Shown: positions 1-8,738 of the stretch, piece after piece
Layout of the letters: the number at the start of each line of letters is the position of its first letter
How positions within the stretch are numbered: the stretch's first letter is position 1
Source: Planctomycetes bacterium B3_Pla
GTDB lineage: Bacteria; Planctomycetota; Phycisphaerae; Sedimentisphaerales; Anaerobacaceae
Assembly (NCBI GenBank): GCA_005223045.1
Contig: NJBM01000021.1
Location: 36,968 to 100,967 of the forward strand
Length of the DNA stretch: 64,000 bases
Direction: 5' to 3'
The notes under the pieces: generated by a model
Told to the model about the DNA's origin: nothing
The model's database searches: none
The model's input: the letters and a program-made list of their open reading frames with translations, nothing else
Program-made: the position numbers and the translations under genes

Positions 1-66
1 GAAAACAGTTATTTTTGCATCTTCCCGGTCAACGAGTTTGCCGTCAAGCCAAATTTTCTGTGCCAT
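1..66 (-). CDS. ilvE: Branched-chain-amino-acid aminotransferase, N-terminal 22 codons (partial)
   Basis: Only the first 22 codons lie in the window; the rest continues past base 1. The translation begins MAQKIWLDGKLVDREDAKIT, the usual opening of class IV PLP aminotransferases of the IlvE type, which interconvert leucine, isoleucine and valine with their 2-oxo acids. An AAGGA ribosome-binding site lies about 8 bases before the ATG. It follows the LolD-type ATPase gene on the same strand after 51 bases and may be the last gene of that transcript. D-amino-acid transaminase or aminodeoxychorismate lyase belong to the same fold and cannot be excluded from so short a piece. Confidence 0.7.
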   Translation of the reverse strand, partial: MAQKIWLDGKLVDREDAKITVF

Positions 67-117
67 AAGAGAATCCTTGCGCAGCGTCCTTAGCAGGTCA
101 CATAAATCCGTCGTGTG

Positions 118-816
118 CTAATCCTTCATCTTGCCGTCGGCCAACATTACCGTACGCCCGGCCTTGTGTGCGATCCTTTCATCGTGGGTCACCATCACAA
201 TCGTCTGGCCGGCCCTGTTCAAGCTCTCAAGAACCTCTAAGATACCATTTCCCGTCGCAGAGTCAAGGTTTCCTGTCGGCTCATCGGCCAAAAGCAGTCT
301 CGGCTCATTCATCAAGGCCCTGGCGATTGCCACCCTCTGCCTTTCCCCGCCGGAGAGCTGGTAAGGCTTATGTTTGGTCCTTTCGGCCAGGCCAAGCTGT
401 GCGAGTAATTCTGAGGCCCGGCGTTTCGCCCATCTTCGGCACGCTAACCAGCCAACCAGACTTCTTCCGGCCATGGCAGGAAGGAAGACATTCTCCAGCA
501 CACTCAACTCGTCAAGGAGATGGTAGAACTGAAAAACGAATCCCACCGCTTTGTTGCGGAATCTGTTCAAATCACCGGCACTAAATCGGTTCAAATCCCG
601 GCTTTCAAACTTGACCGTGCCCTTGCTCGGCTTGTCCAACGCGCCCAATATATGTAGCAGCGTGCTCTTGCCGCTGCCGGAGGCGCCGACTATCGCCACG
701 AATTCCCCCTTTTTAACGGCCAGGCCGATCCCCTTGAGAACATCGAGCCTGGTAGCACCCATTCGATAAGATTTGTGGAGGTTTTCCGCTTTTAGTATGA
801 AATCGTCCTTGCTCAT
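118..816 (-). CDS. lolD: LolD-type ABC transporter ATP-binding protein
   Basis: This 232-residue ATPase would energise a LolCDE/MacB-type exporter at the inner membrane, moving lipoproteins or another periplasmic-leaflet substrate. Visible motifs are Walker A GASGSGKST (44-52), the Q-loop Gln96, the signature LSGGERQ (154-160), Walker B LLLADEP (174-180) and the H-loop His211. Its length is normal for the family. It follows two FtsX-like permease genes with an 11-base gap, so the three genes form one transporter operon. In Planctomycetota such operons often sit beside lysS, as here. The substrate cannot be read from the sequence; macrolide or peptide export is the alternative to lipoprotein release. 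Confidence 0.85.
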   Translation of the reverse strand: MSKDDFILKAENLHKSYRMGATRLDVLKGIGLAVKKGEFVAIVGASGSGKSTLLHILGALDKPSKGTVKFESRDLNRFSAGDLNRFRNKAVGFVFQFYHLLDELSVLENVFLPAMAGRSLVGWLACRRWAKRRASELLAQLGLAERTKHKPYQLSGGERQRVAIARALMNEPRLLLADEPTGNLDSATGNGILEVLESLNRAGQTIVMVTHDERIAHKAGRTVMLADGKMKD

Positions 817-827
817 ATAACACTCAG

Positions 828-2144
828 CTATAATTGGTTTACCTGCAGCGCGTCCGCAGGCTTTTGTCTGGCGGTCTGCCAGCTCGGAATTAAGGCGCCT
901 ATCAGGCAGGATACAATCGCCGATGCGCCGATTATCGCCATGACACCGGGATCCACCTCGTTGGGCAGATCGCCTATGGCATAGATCGTCCGGTCAAAGA
1001 CCTGCCAGTCGAAGTGCTCGAAAAGCCAACCCTCAATCTTGTTTATGTTCAGCAAAAACGCCCAGCCGGCGGACAGGCCGATGCCGGAACCTATGGCGCC
1101 TATTAAGAAAGCGAAACCGGAGAACAACTGGATAATATCGACGTTCGAGACTCCTATGCTCTTTAATATCCCGATGTCCTTGCTCTTGTGGCTTATGATC
1201 ATATAGAAGACGACAAAAACTATGAAGACCACCACGACCGCCACAAAACAGAACATGACGGTCATCTCTATCTGCTCATTTTCCATCGGCGCGATGGACG
1301 CACGTCTGTAATCCTTCCAGCTTTGAACTCTTACGGTATCCAGCAAATATGCCTTGTCCTGGTCGGCTTTTTCCTGCCGGAAGCCCTGCCACAGCACGGC
1401 AACCTTTTCACATCCGTCTTCCAACCTGACATCAGGCTTGAATTTGATGTGGATAGCATTAATCCTCCTGTCGGACCCGGCCATGCCGCAAAGCTGCTGG
1501 GCATGTTCAAACCGCAGGTAAGCCAGCGAGCCGTCCACCTTTGCAAGGCCGCTATGTGAATTATCGCTGTAGTAGAAGGTCTTTGTACTGACCGTCTTCG
1601 TGCCGACGTCGGCCAGGGCGCCTTTGGCGGTCAGAGGAAAACAGATAACCGAATACGGATTGTGCATGTCCCGCTGCAGGTTCACGTCGATTCCAAAGAC
1701 GCATCCCGGTAGATTCGGGTCGAGCAGGGATTCAAAAGCCCTGGATGCATCCTCAGTATGGAAATGCAGGGACTGTCCGAAACCTGTCACCCGGCTGTGC
1801 CTGACCGGATCGATACCCATTATCTCAACGTCTTTGTTTTCCTCGGAACCTCTGGGGCCTATCAGCGCGTAGCTTTTGACGACGGGCGAAATTGCTTCGA
1901 CGACATCAGATCTTTCGAGTCTGCTCATGAAATCTTCATAGTATGCGAAGCCCACCAATGATTCTGTGCCGACAACGCAATCACCCACAAAATTGTAGTT
2001 CTTTTGCTTAAAATCGGATACCAGCCCGATCATTACCGTCATCACCACCAGAACAATGAAAACACACAACGCGACCGCCAGCACCGCAAAATAGGTCATG
2101 CGGCGTCTCAATAGGTACCGGGTTGCAAGAATGATTTTGTACAT
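828..2144 (-). CDS. FtsX/LolE-like ABC transporter permease
   Basis: 438 residues with the FtsX/MacB permease layout: an N-terminal membrane helix (about residues 15-38), a large extracytoplasmic domain of about 250 residues, and three C-terminal helices (about 296-316, 343-368 and 402-425). The loop sequence KSKDIGILKSIGVSNVDI before the second helix is the family signature for coupling to the ATPase. It is the second of two paralogous permeases, 51 bases after the first and 11 bases before the ATPase, so the transporter is probably a LolC/LolE-like heterodimer. The two permeases have diverged strongly in the periplasmic domain, where substrate would be bound. Confidence 0.8.
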   Translation of the reverse strand: MYKIILATRYLLRRRMTYFAVLAVALCVFIVLVVMTVMIGLVSDFKQKNYNFVGDCVVGTESLVGFAYYEDFMSRLERSDVVEAISPVVKSYALIGPRGSEENKDVEIMGIDPVRHSRVTGFGQSLHFHTEDASRAFESLLDPNLPGCVFGIDVNLQRDMHNPYSVICFPLTAKGALADVGTKTVSTKTFYYSDNSHSGLAKVDGSLAYLRFEHAQQLCGMAGSDRRINAIHIKFKPDVRLEDGCEKVAVLWQGFRQEKADQDKAYLLDTVRVQSWKDYRRASIAPMENEQIEMTVMFCFVAVVVVFIVFVVFYMIISHKSKDIGILKSIGVSNVDIIQLFSGFAFLIGAIGSGIGLSAGWAFLLNINKIEGWLFEHFDWQVFDRTIYAIGDLPNEVDPGVMAIIGASAIVSCLIGALIPSWQTARQKPADALQVNQL

Positions 2145-2195
2145 AACTCAACTGCCGTGAGCATTGAAGCTGACTGCTCGAAATCGCCAGGCTGT

Positions 2196-3518
2196 TTATT
2201 CGTATCGCAGAATCTCCACGGGTTTTGTTCTGGCCGCTACAATGGCCGGTATCAAGGCTCCGACCGCTGCGGCAACGATTGCCGTCAGTACAATACGAAC
2301 GGCCCAGGTCCAGTCCACCTCGCTGGGTATCTTGCTGAACATGTAAACACTGCTTCTCCAAAGCTTCAATCCGAAGATGACTCTTATCCAGCCCTCAATC
2401 ACATTTATATTCTTTGTAATAGTAAGTCCCAGAACGGTTCCGATTCCCGAGCCGATTAGTCCGACACAGGCGCCGAAGCCGACGAAAACCAGAGCCACCG
2501 AGCCGCTTGCCGCCCCGCAGCTCTTTATTATTGCGATGTCTTTGCGCCTGGTTGTTACTATCATGTAGAATATGCAGAATACGAGCACCACCACGCTCAG
2601 ACTTACGACGCCGAATATCACCAGCAGGATACTCATCTGCTGCCTGTATGCAGCGACAAATCTGCTCTGCAACTGTTTAGCGGTTACGATTGTCGTGTCA
2701 TATATAAGGTTAGGATCCGCCTCCAGGTGCTCTTCTACGAAGGTTCGCCATACGCCGTTAATTGTCGCCAGCGCGACGTCGGTCTCGGCTTTTTCTGTGA
2801 GTTTAATCAGAATTTGGCCGGCAATGGGCAAATCTTCCTTCGGATACAACCTCCTCTGCAATTCTTCTATCGGCAGATAGATCCCGGTCTTGTCAAACTG
2901 ATAGACTCCCGTCTCGAGCACGTCCGCAATCCAGAAGATCACAGTTTTCTTGTCAATCTCCGTGCCCGATGCCGTTCCTGTGGTAAGCAGGACCCGCCGT
3001 CCGATCATCTTCTCGATGGCGTCAAAATCGTACTCGTCTGTCTTCTCGTCAGGCTCGCCAAGGACTCCAATCCCAACAAAGCCGCCGGTTTTTTCCGGAG
3101 AGCCGGGGATACCGAAGGATGGATCGCCGGACGAGTCCTTTTGCTTTAGCAAAGACTCCTTGAAACCGGTCACCCGGCTCCGCGGCCCGGGCTCTATTCC
3201 CCAGACCTGCACCGGTCGCACGTTACCGGCGTCCAGGCGCAGAAGGCCCGGGGCCAGCAGCATCGCCGTTGCCGCTTCCACAACGCCGGTTTCTTCAAGA
3301 CACTCAATGAGCAGCGGATATTTCGTAACGTTGGCCGGGGGAGCAATAACAACGTCGCCGATTGCTTCGACCGCCGCCTGCTCGAACGCGTTGATAAAAC
3401 CGCTGAACAAACTCGCGACAACTATCAGCAACGATACGGAAAGAGCAACTGCGGCAATACTCAAGAAGACGATTTTCTTCTTGCGCAGATATCGCAGCCA
3501 CAAGAATAATTTCAACAT
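2196..3518 (-). CDS. FtsX/LolC-like ABC transporter permease
   Basis: 440 residues, first permease of the exporter operon. It has one N-terminal helix after a basic stretch (LRKKK, about residues 11-15), a long periplasmic domain, and three C-terminal helices. TTRRKDIAIIKSCGAASGSV is the conserved coupling segment, closely resembling that of its neighbour, which supports origin by duplication. It starts 61 bases after lysS and probably shares its transcript. The assignment as a LolC/LolE-type subunit rests on topology and on the adjacent LolD-like ATPase; a MacB-like efflux role is the main alternative. Confidence 0.8.
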   Translation of the reverse strand: MLKLFLWLRYLRKKKIVFLSIAAVALSVSLLIVVASLFSGFINAFEQAAVEAIGDVVIAPPANVTKYPLLIECLEETGVVEAATAMLLAPGLLRLDAGNVRPVQVWGIEPGPRSRVTGFKESLLKQKDSSGDPSFGIPGSPEKTGGFVGIGVLGEPDEKTDEYDFDAIEKMIGRRVLLTTGTASGTEIDKKTVIFWIADVLETGVYQFDKTGIYLPIEELQRRLYPKEDLPIAGQILIKLTEKAETDVALATINGVWRTFVEEHLEADPNLIYDTTIVTAKQLQSRFVAAYRQQMSILLVIFGVVSLSVVVLVFCIFYMIVTTRRKDIAIIKSCGAASGSVALVFVGFGACVGLIGSGIGTVLGLTITKNINVIEGWIRVIFGLKLWRSSVYMFSKIPSEVDWTWAVRIVLTAIVAAAVGALIPAIVAARTKPVEILRYE

Positions 3519-3579
3519 AGTATTTGGATCAGTCAGTTACTTTAGAGAATATGATCCCGCGCTTACGTGGGGTCCTTTC

Positions 3580-5031
3580 TTAGCTGCGCACAGGCCTCAG
3601 GAGCGGAAACAGCACAACGTCGCGGATACTTGCAGCACCGGTCAGCACCATTATCAGCCTGTCGATTCCGATACCAAGCCCGCCGGCCGGAGGCATACCG
3701 TATTTCAACGCCGTTATGTAATCGTTGTCCATTTTTGTCAACGATTCCTCCTGCCCGCGAAGCTGAGTAAGGAAATTCTCATATTGCTCCGCCGGATCGT
3801 TCAACTCGGTGTACGCATTGGCCAATTCCATTCGGGCGATAAACAATTCAAATCTCGCCGCGAGTTTGGGATTGTCCTTCTTGCGCCTGGCTAAGGGACA
3901 CAGCGCCGCCGGGTAATCGATCACAAACGTAGGAGCAATCAGATTCTCCTCGACGGTCGCCTCGAACACTTCATTTACGGCCACGGCGTCGTCCATATCC
4001 GCTTCGTCCATATTGAGTTTTCGCGCCTTCGCTCTGACAGCCTCCATATCGTCAATATCGCAACCGGCGTATTCTTTGAGCAGCTCGGCGTATTTGGCTC
4101 GTCGCCAGGGCCGGGTAAAATCAATTGCAAATTCTCCGAACTGAACCTGCCTGCCGCCGCAGTGTTTTTCCACACAAAGCGATATAACCTCTTCGGTCAG
4201 ATCCATCATCACGTTATAGTCGGCGTAAGCCTGGTACACTTCGAGCATCGTAAATTCCGGATTGTGCCGTCTGCTCAGCCCTTCGTTGCGGAAATTGCGG
4301 TTCACCTCGAAAACCCTCTCCATCCCGCCTACGAGCAATCTCTTGAGAAACAGTTCCGGCGAAATCCTCAGGAACAAATCCATATCCAGACTGTTGTGAT
4401 GCGTTATGAAAGGCTTGGCCGCAGCTCCGCCGGCGATAGCCTGCATCATCGGCGTTTCCACTTCCAGGAATCCTTTGGATGTCAGGAGTTCGCGAATCGT
4501 GCCGATGACAGCACTGCGGGCCTTGAACCGCTCCATCACTTCGGGATTTGCCCATAAGTCCACATACCTCTGCCTGTACCGCTGGTCAATATCCGCCAGG
4601 CCGTGGAATTTCTCGGGCGGAGGCAGCAGACATTTACTCAGAAGCGTAACTTCATCGGCCCATATCGTAATCTCGCCGGTTTTGGTCTTGCCCAACTGGC
4701 CGGCGGCCCCGATTGTGTCACCAAGCTCGAGCAGCTTGGCCAGTTGCCACTGCCCGGCCAGCAGCTTCTTACTCAGGCCGACCTGGATAGTCCCGCTGCG
4801 GTCGCGCAGCGTCATGAAAATCAGCTTGCCAATGTCCCTGAGCAGCGTAATCCTGCCGGCACCCCTGGCCTGCTGCGTGGGATCATCCTCTTTGAATCCG
4901 CCTTTGATACCTTCGGCCGGCTCAGCTCCTTCGTACCTGCCGCCGTAAGGCTCGACGCCTAATTCCTTGATCCGGGACAGTTTTTCCTGCCTTTGCCGTT
5001 CAAACTTGCTCGGGTCTTCTGCATTTGTCAA
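3580..5031 (-). CDS. lysS: Lysyl-tRNA synthetase, class II
   Basis: 483 residues; charges tRNA-Lys in the cytoplasm. The N-terminal part has the OB-fold anticodon-binding region and the C-terminal part the class II catalytic core: motif 2 around FRNEGLSRRHNPEFTMLEVY and motif 3 GLGIGIDRLIMVLTG near the end. HNSLDMDLFLRISPELFLKR is typical of LysRS. Length is normal. The start is taken as TTG at 5031, with AGGTG 7 bases upstream; no in-frame ATG precedes the conserved region. It follows the S41 protease gene by 43 bases and precedes the Lol-type exporter, so a long co-directional transcript is likely. Confidence 0.95.
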   Translation of the reverse strand: MTNAEDPSKFERQRQEKLSRIKELGVEPYGGRYEGAEPAEGIKGGFKEDDPTQQARGAGRITLLRDIGKLIFMTLRDRSGTIQVGLSKKLLAGQWQLAKLLELGDTIGAAGQLGKTKTGEITIWADEVTLLSKCLLPPPEKFHGLADIDQRYRQRYVDLWANPEVMERFKARSAVIGTIRELLTSKGFLEVETPMMQAIAGGAAAKPFITHHNSLDMDLFLRISPELFLKRLLVGGMERVFEVNRNFRNEGLSRRHNPEFTMLEVYQAYADYNVMMDLTEEVISLCVEKHCGGRQVQFGEFAIDFTRPWRRAKYAELLKEYAGCDIDDMEAVRAKARKLNMDEADMDDAVAVNEVFEATVEENLIAPTFVIDYPAALCPLARRKKDNPKLAARFELFIARMELANAYTELNDPAEQYENFLTQLRGQEESLTKMDNDYITALKYGMPPAGGLGIGIDRLIMVLTGAASIRDVVLFPLLRPVRS

Positions 5032-5074
5032 ATCAATACACCTGTGAAAACTGGAAATTTACCGATGTAAAAAG

Positions 5075-7378
5075 TCAATTGCCCATTCGGGCCAGGGTCA
5101 ACGTTTGATCCTGGAGTAATTTGCTCTTGACAATCAAAAGACCAACCGCCAGTTGCGGGTCGGAGGCCAGAGTTTCTTCAATTGTATGCTTCCTGACGCC
5201 GTTGCTGCCGTTGCCATGGCCGGCATTCACCAGCACGTCATTATTGCGCTGCACCTCATACAATTTCCTGAGCTCGTCGCTTGTGAGTTTAATCTCGACA
5301 TCGGGTGCAACACCCCAATCCGTCTTGCCTTGCTCTTTCATTGCATCCCGGCTCTCGACCTTTTGATCGGACGGCAGATGATAGTACGCCATCGTATATT
5401 TCAACTGCGCCCTGTCACGGGGAGCGCCGGTTATCCCCTGCACGCTGCCTTTTCCGTGAGTTCTGCCTCCTACGAGCACCGCTCTTTCGTACTTCTTGTC
5501 CGCCAACGCTCCGGCCACAATCTCAGAGGCGCTGGCCGAGCTGGCATTAACTAATATGACCAGCGGATAATCCGGATGTGTTCCCTTCTTTTTCGCGAAC
5601 TCCCAGTCCGGCATCCCGTGGCCCGGTTTCCTCTTGACTATCAAACCGTCTTCGATGAATTTGTCGGCCACTGCAACAGCACTATCCAGAAGCCCGCCGG
5701 TGTTCCATCTCAAGTCCAGGATTAGTCCACGTAACCCCTGCGACTCAAGGTCGTCCAGCACCCTCTCCAGACCCGGAGCGGTGTCCGTTGAGAAACTGGT
5801 GAGGCGGACAAAGCCGATCTTGTTCTGTTCGTCAACCATGTGCAGCCATTTGCCCCCGTTGGTCCTTTGCCAGCCTCGCACTGTCGGGACAACTATCCTG
5901 TCTCGCGTTATAGTAACATGGAATACTTTGTCCTCGACCGTTTTGTCCTCACACGGACGCCTTACCCTCAGCTCAACTTCGGTTCCCGCTCGACCCTTAA
6001 TCTTCTTGGCCGCACAGGCAAGTGACATGTCCTTTGTTTCGAGCCCGTTGACTGCCTCTATCACGTCGCCCGCATCAAGATCGGAGTTGAACGCCGGCGT
6101 ATCAAGCAGAAGACTTGAGACGGTCAACAGCCCTTTTCGTTTGGAAATCTCTATACCAATGCCCATGAACTCATTGGTCATCATCTGCTCGAAATCCTGT
6201 ATCTGCTTGGGCCAGATTATGACCGTATAAGGGTCAAGCGCCGACAACGCTGCTTCCGAGAACTGTGAAATCAGCACCTGTCGGGGCAATTCCACCGTCG
6301 ATTTATTCAGCTTCAGAACCTCTTCCAGAATGTGCAGGAACTTCTTCCTGTCGAGTCCGTCCCGTCTGCCGGATGCGGCTTTGATTTCATCCATCTGTGA
6401 GTCCAGACCCGACAACCAGGCCGAAAGGCCCTCTGGATGTCGCATGCCCTTCGTGGCGGATGAACTGTCCTGGCCCTGATTTTGTGAATCCTCGGCAAAT
6501 TGCGATGATGCCCCTATCACCTCCGCCAGCAGCTTGCAGCGTGTCACAGCTTTGGCCGCCATTTTCTCGTACTTGATAGTCTCGACATAACGTGTATCCA
6601 GGAATTCAATCGCCCGAAGAAACATTTCCTTCTTCACGCCCAGGAAGCGTTCTTCGGTGGTCTCGCAGGGATTGTCCTCGAAGACCATTGCCAAAGCGGC
6701 CTTATCCAGGAGCTGCTCGGCATAATCCGAATAGCCGTCATTGTTCGGGTCGATTGCCCTGAGCCAATAATAGCAATTCGTGTATGCCTCCAGCCACTTG
6801 CCCTCAACCTCAAATTTAGCGGCTTTGTCTATAGCTTCCTGCAAAGTCTGTTTTACGAACTCATCGGACATGAGCTGCTCTTCTTGTCGGCGGTCGGCAA
6901 ATTCGCCCGCCTTGGCAATCACCGAGAGCGCCTCAACGACATCATTTACATCGTTAACGTCGTAAACGTCGTTGGCATCGTTTGCGTCTTGAACCTGAAG
7001 ATTTTCCAGCTCGGTCAACGTCTCGGCGTATGCAGCTTCTCGATCCGCTTTGCGCTGTTGACTCATGTCCTGGTATTGATCGATAATGCCCAACAACTCA
7101 CCGGCAGTTTCATTAAGTTGAGCCGGATAGTACTGGCGCGTATGCTTTATCAGCTCATCAGCGGCATCGAATTTGCCCTCGTAAATCAACTCGCACGCTT
7201 GTGCGACGATGCCGGACTCAACCGACCCGGTTGGAGATGAGCTGCCATTGGCAACGACCGCCAACGGGGCTGAAACAGATTCAGGAATTCTGCCTGTATA
7301 GGCCGCGGACAACAAGGCTATTGCCACCAGCCATACGGGCCACATTAACTTGCGTATCACGTATCTCATGTTTTGCAT
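5075..7378 (-). CDS. S41 family C-terminal processing peptidase (PDZ protease)
   Basis: 767 residues, much longer than a typical CtpA (400-500). A membrane anchor or signal segment (about 11-27) is followed by a long alpha-helical region to about residue 390, a PDZ-like domain (about 405-490) and the S41 catalytic domain (about 515-700). The catalytic pair is visible as Ser618 in ASSASASEI and Lys643 in THGKGSVQ, 25 residues apart as in known CtpA enzymes. Such proteases cleave periplasmic proteins near their C-termini. Residues 131-147 are an Asn-Asp-Val/Ala-rich simple repeat encoded by tandem 9-base units. The helical N-terminal extension has no family I recognise and may bind an adaptor. 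Confidence 0.9.
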   Translation of the reverse strand: MQNMRYVIRKLMWPVWLVAIALLSAAYTGRIPESVSAPLAVVANGSSSPTGSVESGIVAQACELIYEGKFDAADELIKHTRQYYPAQLNETAGELLGIIDQYQDMSQQRKADREAAYAETLTELENLQVQDANDANDVYDVNDVNDVVEALSVIAKAGEFADRRQEEQLMSDEFVKQTLQEAIDKAAKFEVEGKWLEAYTNCYYWLRAIDPNNDGYSDYAEQLLDKAALAMVFEDNPCETTEERFLGVKKEMFLRAIEFLDTRYVETIKYEKMAAKAVTRCKLLAEVIGASSQFAEDSQNQGQDSSSATKGMRHPEGLSAWLSGLDSQMDEIKAASGRRDGLDRKKFLHILEEVLKLNKSTVELPRQVLISQFSEAALSALDPYTVIIWPKQIQDFEQMMTNEFMGIGIEISKRKGLLTVSSLLLDTPAFNSDLDAGDVIEAVNGLETKDMSLACAAKKIKGRAGTEVELRVRRPCEDKTVEDKVFHVTITRDRIVVPTVRGWQRTNGGKWLHMVDEQNKIGFVRLTSFSTDTAPGLERVLDDLESQGLRGLILDLRWNTGGLLDSAVAVADKFIEDGLIVKRKPGHGMPDWEFAKKKGTHPDYPLVILVNASSASASEIVAGALADKKYERAVLVGGRTHGKGSVQGITGAPRDRAQLKYTMAYYHLPSDQKVESRDAMKEQGKTDWGVAPDVEIKLTSDELRKLYEVQRNNDVLVNAGHGNGSNGVRKHTIEETLASDPQLAVGLLIVKSKLLQDQTLTLARMGN
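6938..6988 (-). repeat. Tandem 9-base simple repeat inside the S41 protease gene
   Basis: Coding-strand units resembling AACGACGTT are repeated with small changes and encode residues 131-147 (alternating Asn-Asp-Val, Asn-Asp-Ala and Tyr-Asp-Val). The frame is kept. It lies in the helical N-terminal region, outside the protease and PDZ domains. Confidence 0.8.
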
Positions 7379-7509
7379 CTCGTACCAAATCCAAAATTTC
7401 AGAGTCGAAATCCGGAATAAATCCGAACCTCAACAGTTCAAATCTTCAATCCCCATGTTTTGGTGGTTTGAATTCAGGCCATTTGGCTTTCTTTTGTATT
7501 TCATGCTTC

Positions 7510-8460
7510 TCACATGCACTCGGCCGCCTTTCCGGCGCACCCCAGAACGTGCAGCTTGTGCTTTACCATAGCCTTGATAGCGTCTCTGCCCGGCCCGAGG
7601 TACTTGCGCGGGTCAAACTCTCCGGGCTTCTCGGCATATACCTGCCTGATCTTGGCGGTCAGGGCAAGTCGCAGGTCCGTATCGATGTTGACCTTGCAAA
7701 CCGCCATCTTTGCTGCCTTACTGACCGATTCTTCCGGTACGCCCATCGCGTTCGGCATGTCGCCACCGTACTTGTTGATCAGATCGACGAACTCCTTGAG
7801 CACGCTGCTCGATCCGTGCATGACAAGGGGAAACCCGGGAAGTCTGTCTGCAATCTCCTGTATCACGTCAAAGGCAAGCTTTGGCTCTTTCTTGAACTTG
7901 TAGGCGCCGTGACTGGTGCCGATAGCCACCGCTAAGGAATCCACGCCGCTCTTGGCTACAAACTCCTCGACCTGGTTCGGGTCGGCCAAGTGTTTGCCGA
8001 TATCGTCATCAGAGACGCCGACAACGTCCTCCTCGATCCCGCCCAATTGCCCCAATTCGGCCTCGACCACCACATCCCTGGCGTGCGCGTATTCGACCAC
8101 TTTCTTAGTTGCCGCAATATTCTCCTCAAACGGTTTGCTCGATGCGTCTATCATCACCGAGGTAAAGCCGTCGTCAACAAATTGCTTGCATGTCTCGAAC
8201 GTATCGCCGTGGTCGAGGTTGATCGCAACTGGAATATCCGGATTTTCCTCAACCACCACGTTGATAATCGCCTTTAAATAGCTGATTTTCGCGTATTCGC
8301 GTGCACCCCTGGAGACCTGCAGAATGAGCGGGGCCTTCTCCTCGGCCACAGCATCGATTATGCCCTGCGTAATCTCCATGTTATTCACATTGAACGCACC
8401 AATTGCATAGCCGTTCTTGTAAGCCATCTCGAACATCTTACTGGTATTAACCAACGCCAT
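7510..8460 (-). CDS. fba: Fructose-bisphosphate aldolase, class II
   Basis: 316 residues from the ATG at 8460, which has AAGGAGAG 6 bases upstream; an upstream in-frame start would add eight unconserved residues. The enzyme splits fructose 1,6-bisphosphate in glycolysis and condenses triose phosphates in gluconeogenesis. Metal-binding and active-site motifs of the class II family are clear: INLDHGDTF, VEAELGQLGG, IGTSHGAYKF, VMHGSSSV and KVNIDTDLR. It stands 131 bases upstream of the S41 protease on the same strand. A tagatose-bisphosphate aldolase is the usual alternative for this family; overall length and motifs favour Fba. Confidence 0.93.
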   Translation of the reverse strand: MALVNTSKMFEMAYKNGYAIGAFNVNNMEITQGIIDAVAEEKAPLILQVSRGAREYAKISYLKAIINVVVEENPDIPVAINLDHGDTFETCKQFVDDGFTSVMIDASSKPFEENIAATKKVVEYAHARDVVVEAELGQLGGIEEDVVGVSDDDIGKHLADPNQVEEFVAKSGVDSLAVAIGTSHGAYKFKKEPKLAFDVIQEIADRLPGFPLVMHGSSSVLKEFVDLINKYGGDMPNAMGVPEESVSKAAKMAVCKVNIDTDLRLALTAKIRQVYAEKPGEFDPRKYLGPGRDAIKAMVKHKLHVLGCAGKAAECM

Positions 8461-8577
8461 AGTACTCTCCTTAAGAACCAACAATCCATCGGACTTCTAC
8501 AAAACCCAGATCCGTTGTCTGGCCGGTACCCAAAAATCATAAGTGCAATTTCACACAGCCGAAGCCAGGGATCAATC

Positions 8578-8611
8578 AAAAAGGAAAACCTGCCGTTGGA
8601 TTTTCCCTTTT
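8578..8611 (-). terminator. Probable rho-independent terminator after the LptD-like gene
   Basis: On the minus strand AAAAGGGAAAA and TTTTCCTTTTT pair around a 12-base loop, ending in a run of T. It lies between the stop of the LptD-like gene and the aldolase start. The rest of the 8461-8738 gap shows no gene or recognisable repeat. Confidence 0.45.
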
Positions 8612-8738
8612 CCGATAACGACATACCTTAAATAGAAACCCAACCCGGCTATTCGAGGAAACCGAAAAACGAACTTCTCCTCATAATACACATTAGAACC
8701 GAATTATACAAGGTTTTTCCTATCTTCACAATCAATTA

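Noticed and set aside
2950..3894. Open frame of 314 codons on the plus strand opposite the first permease and lysS
   Set aside because: A shadow across two unrelated genes and their gap; low-complexity Ser/Pro/Arg composition.
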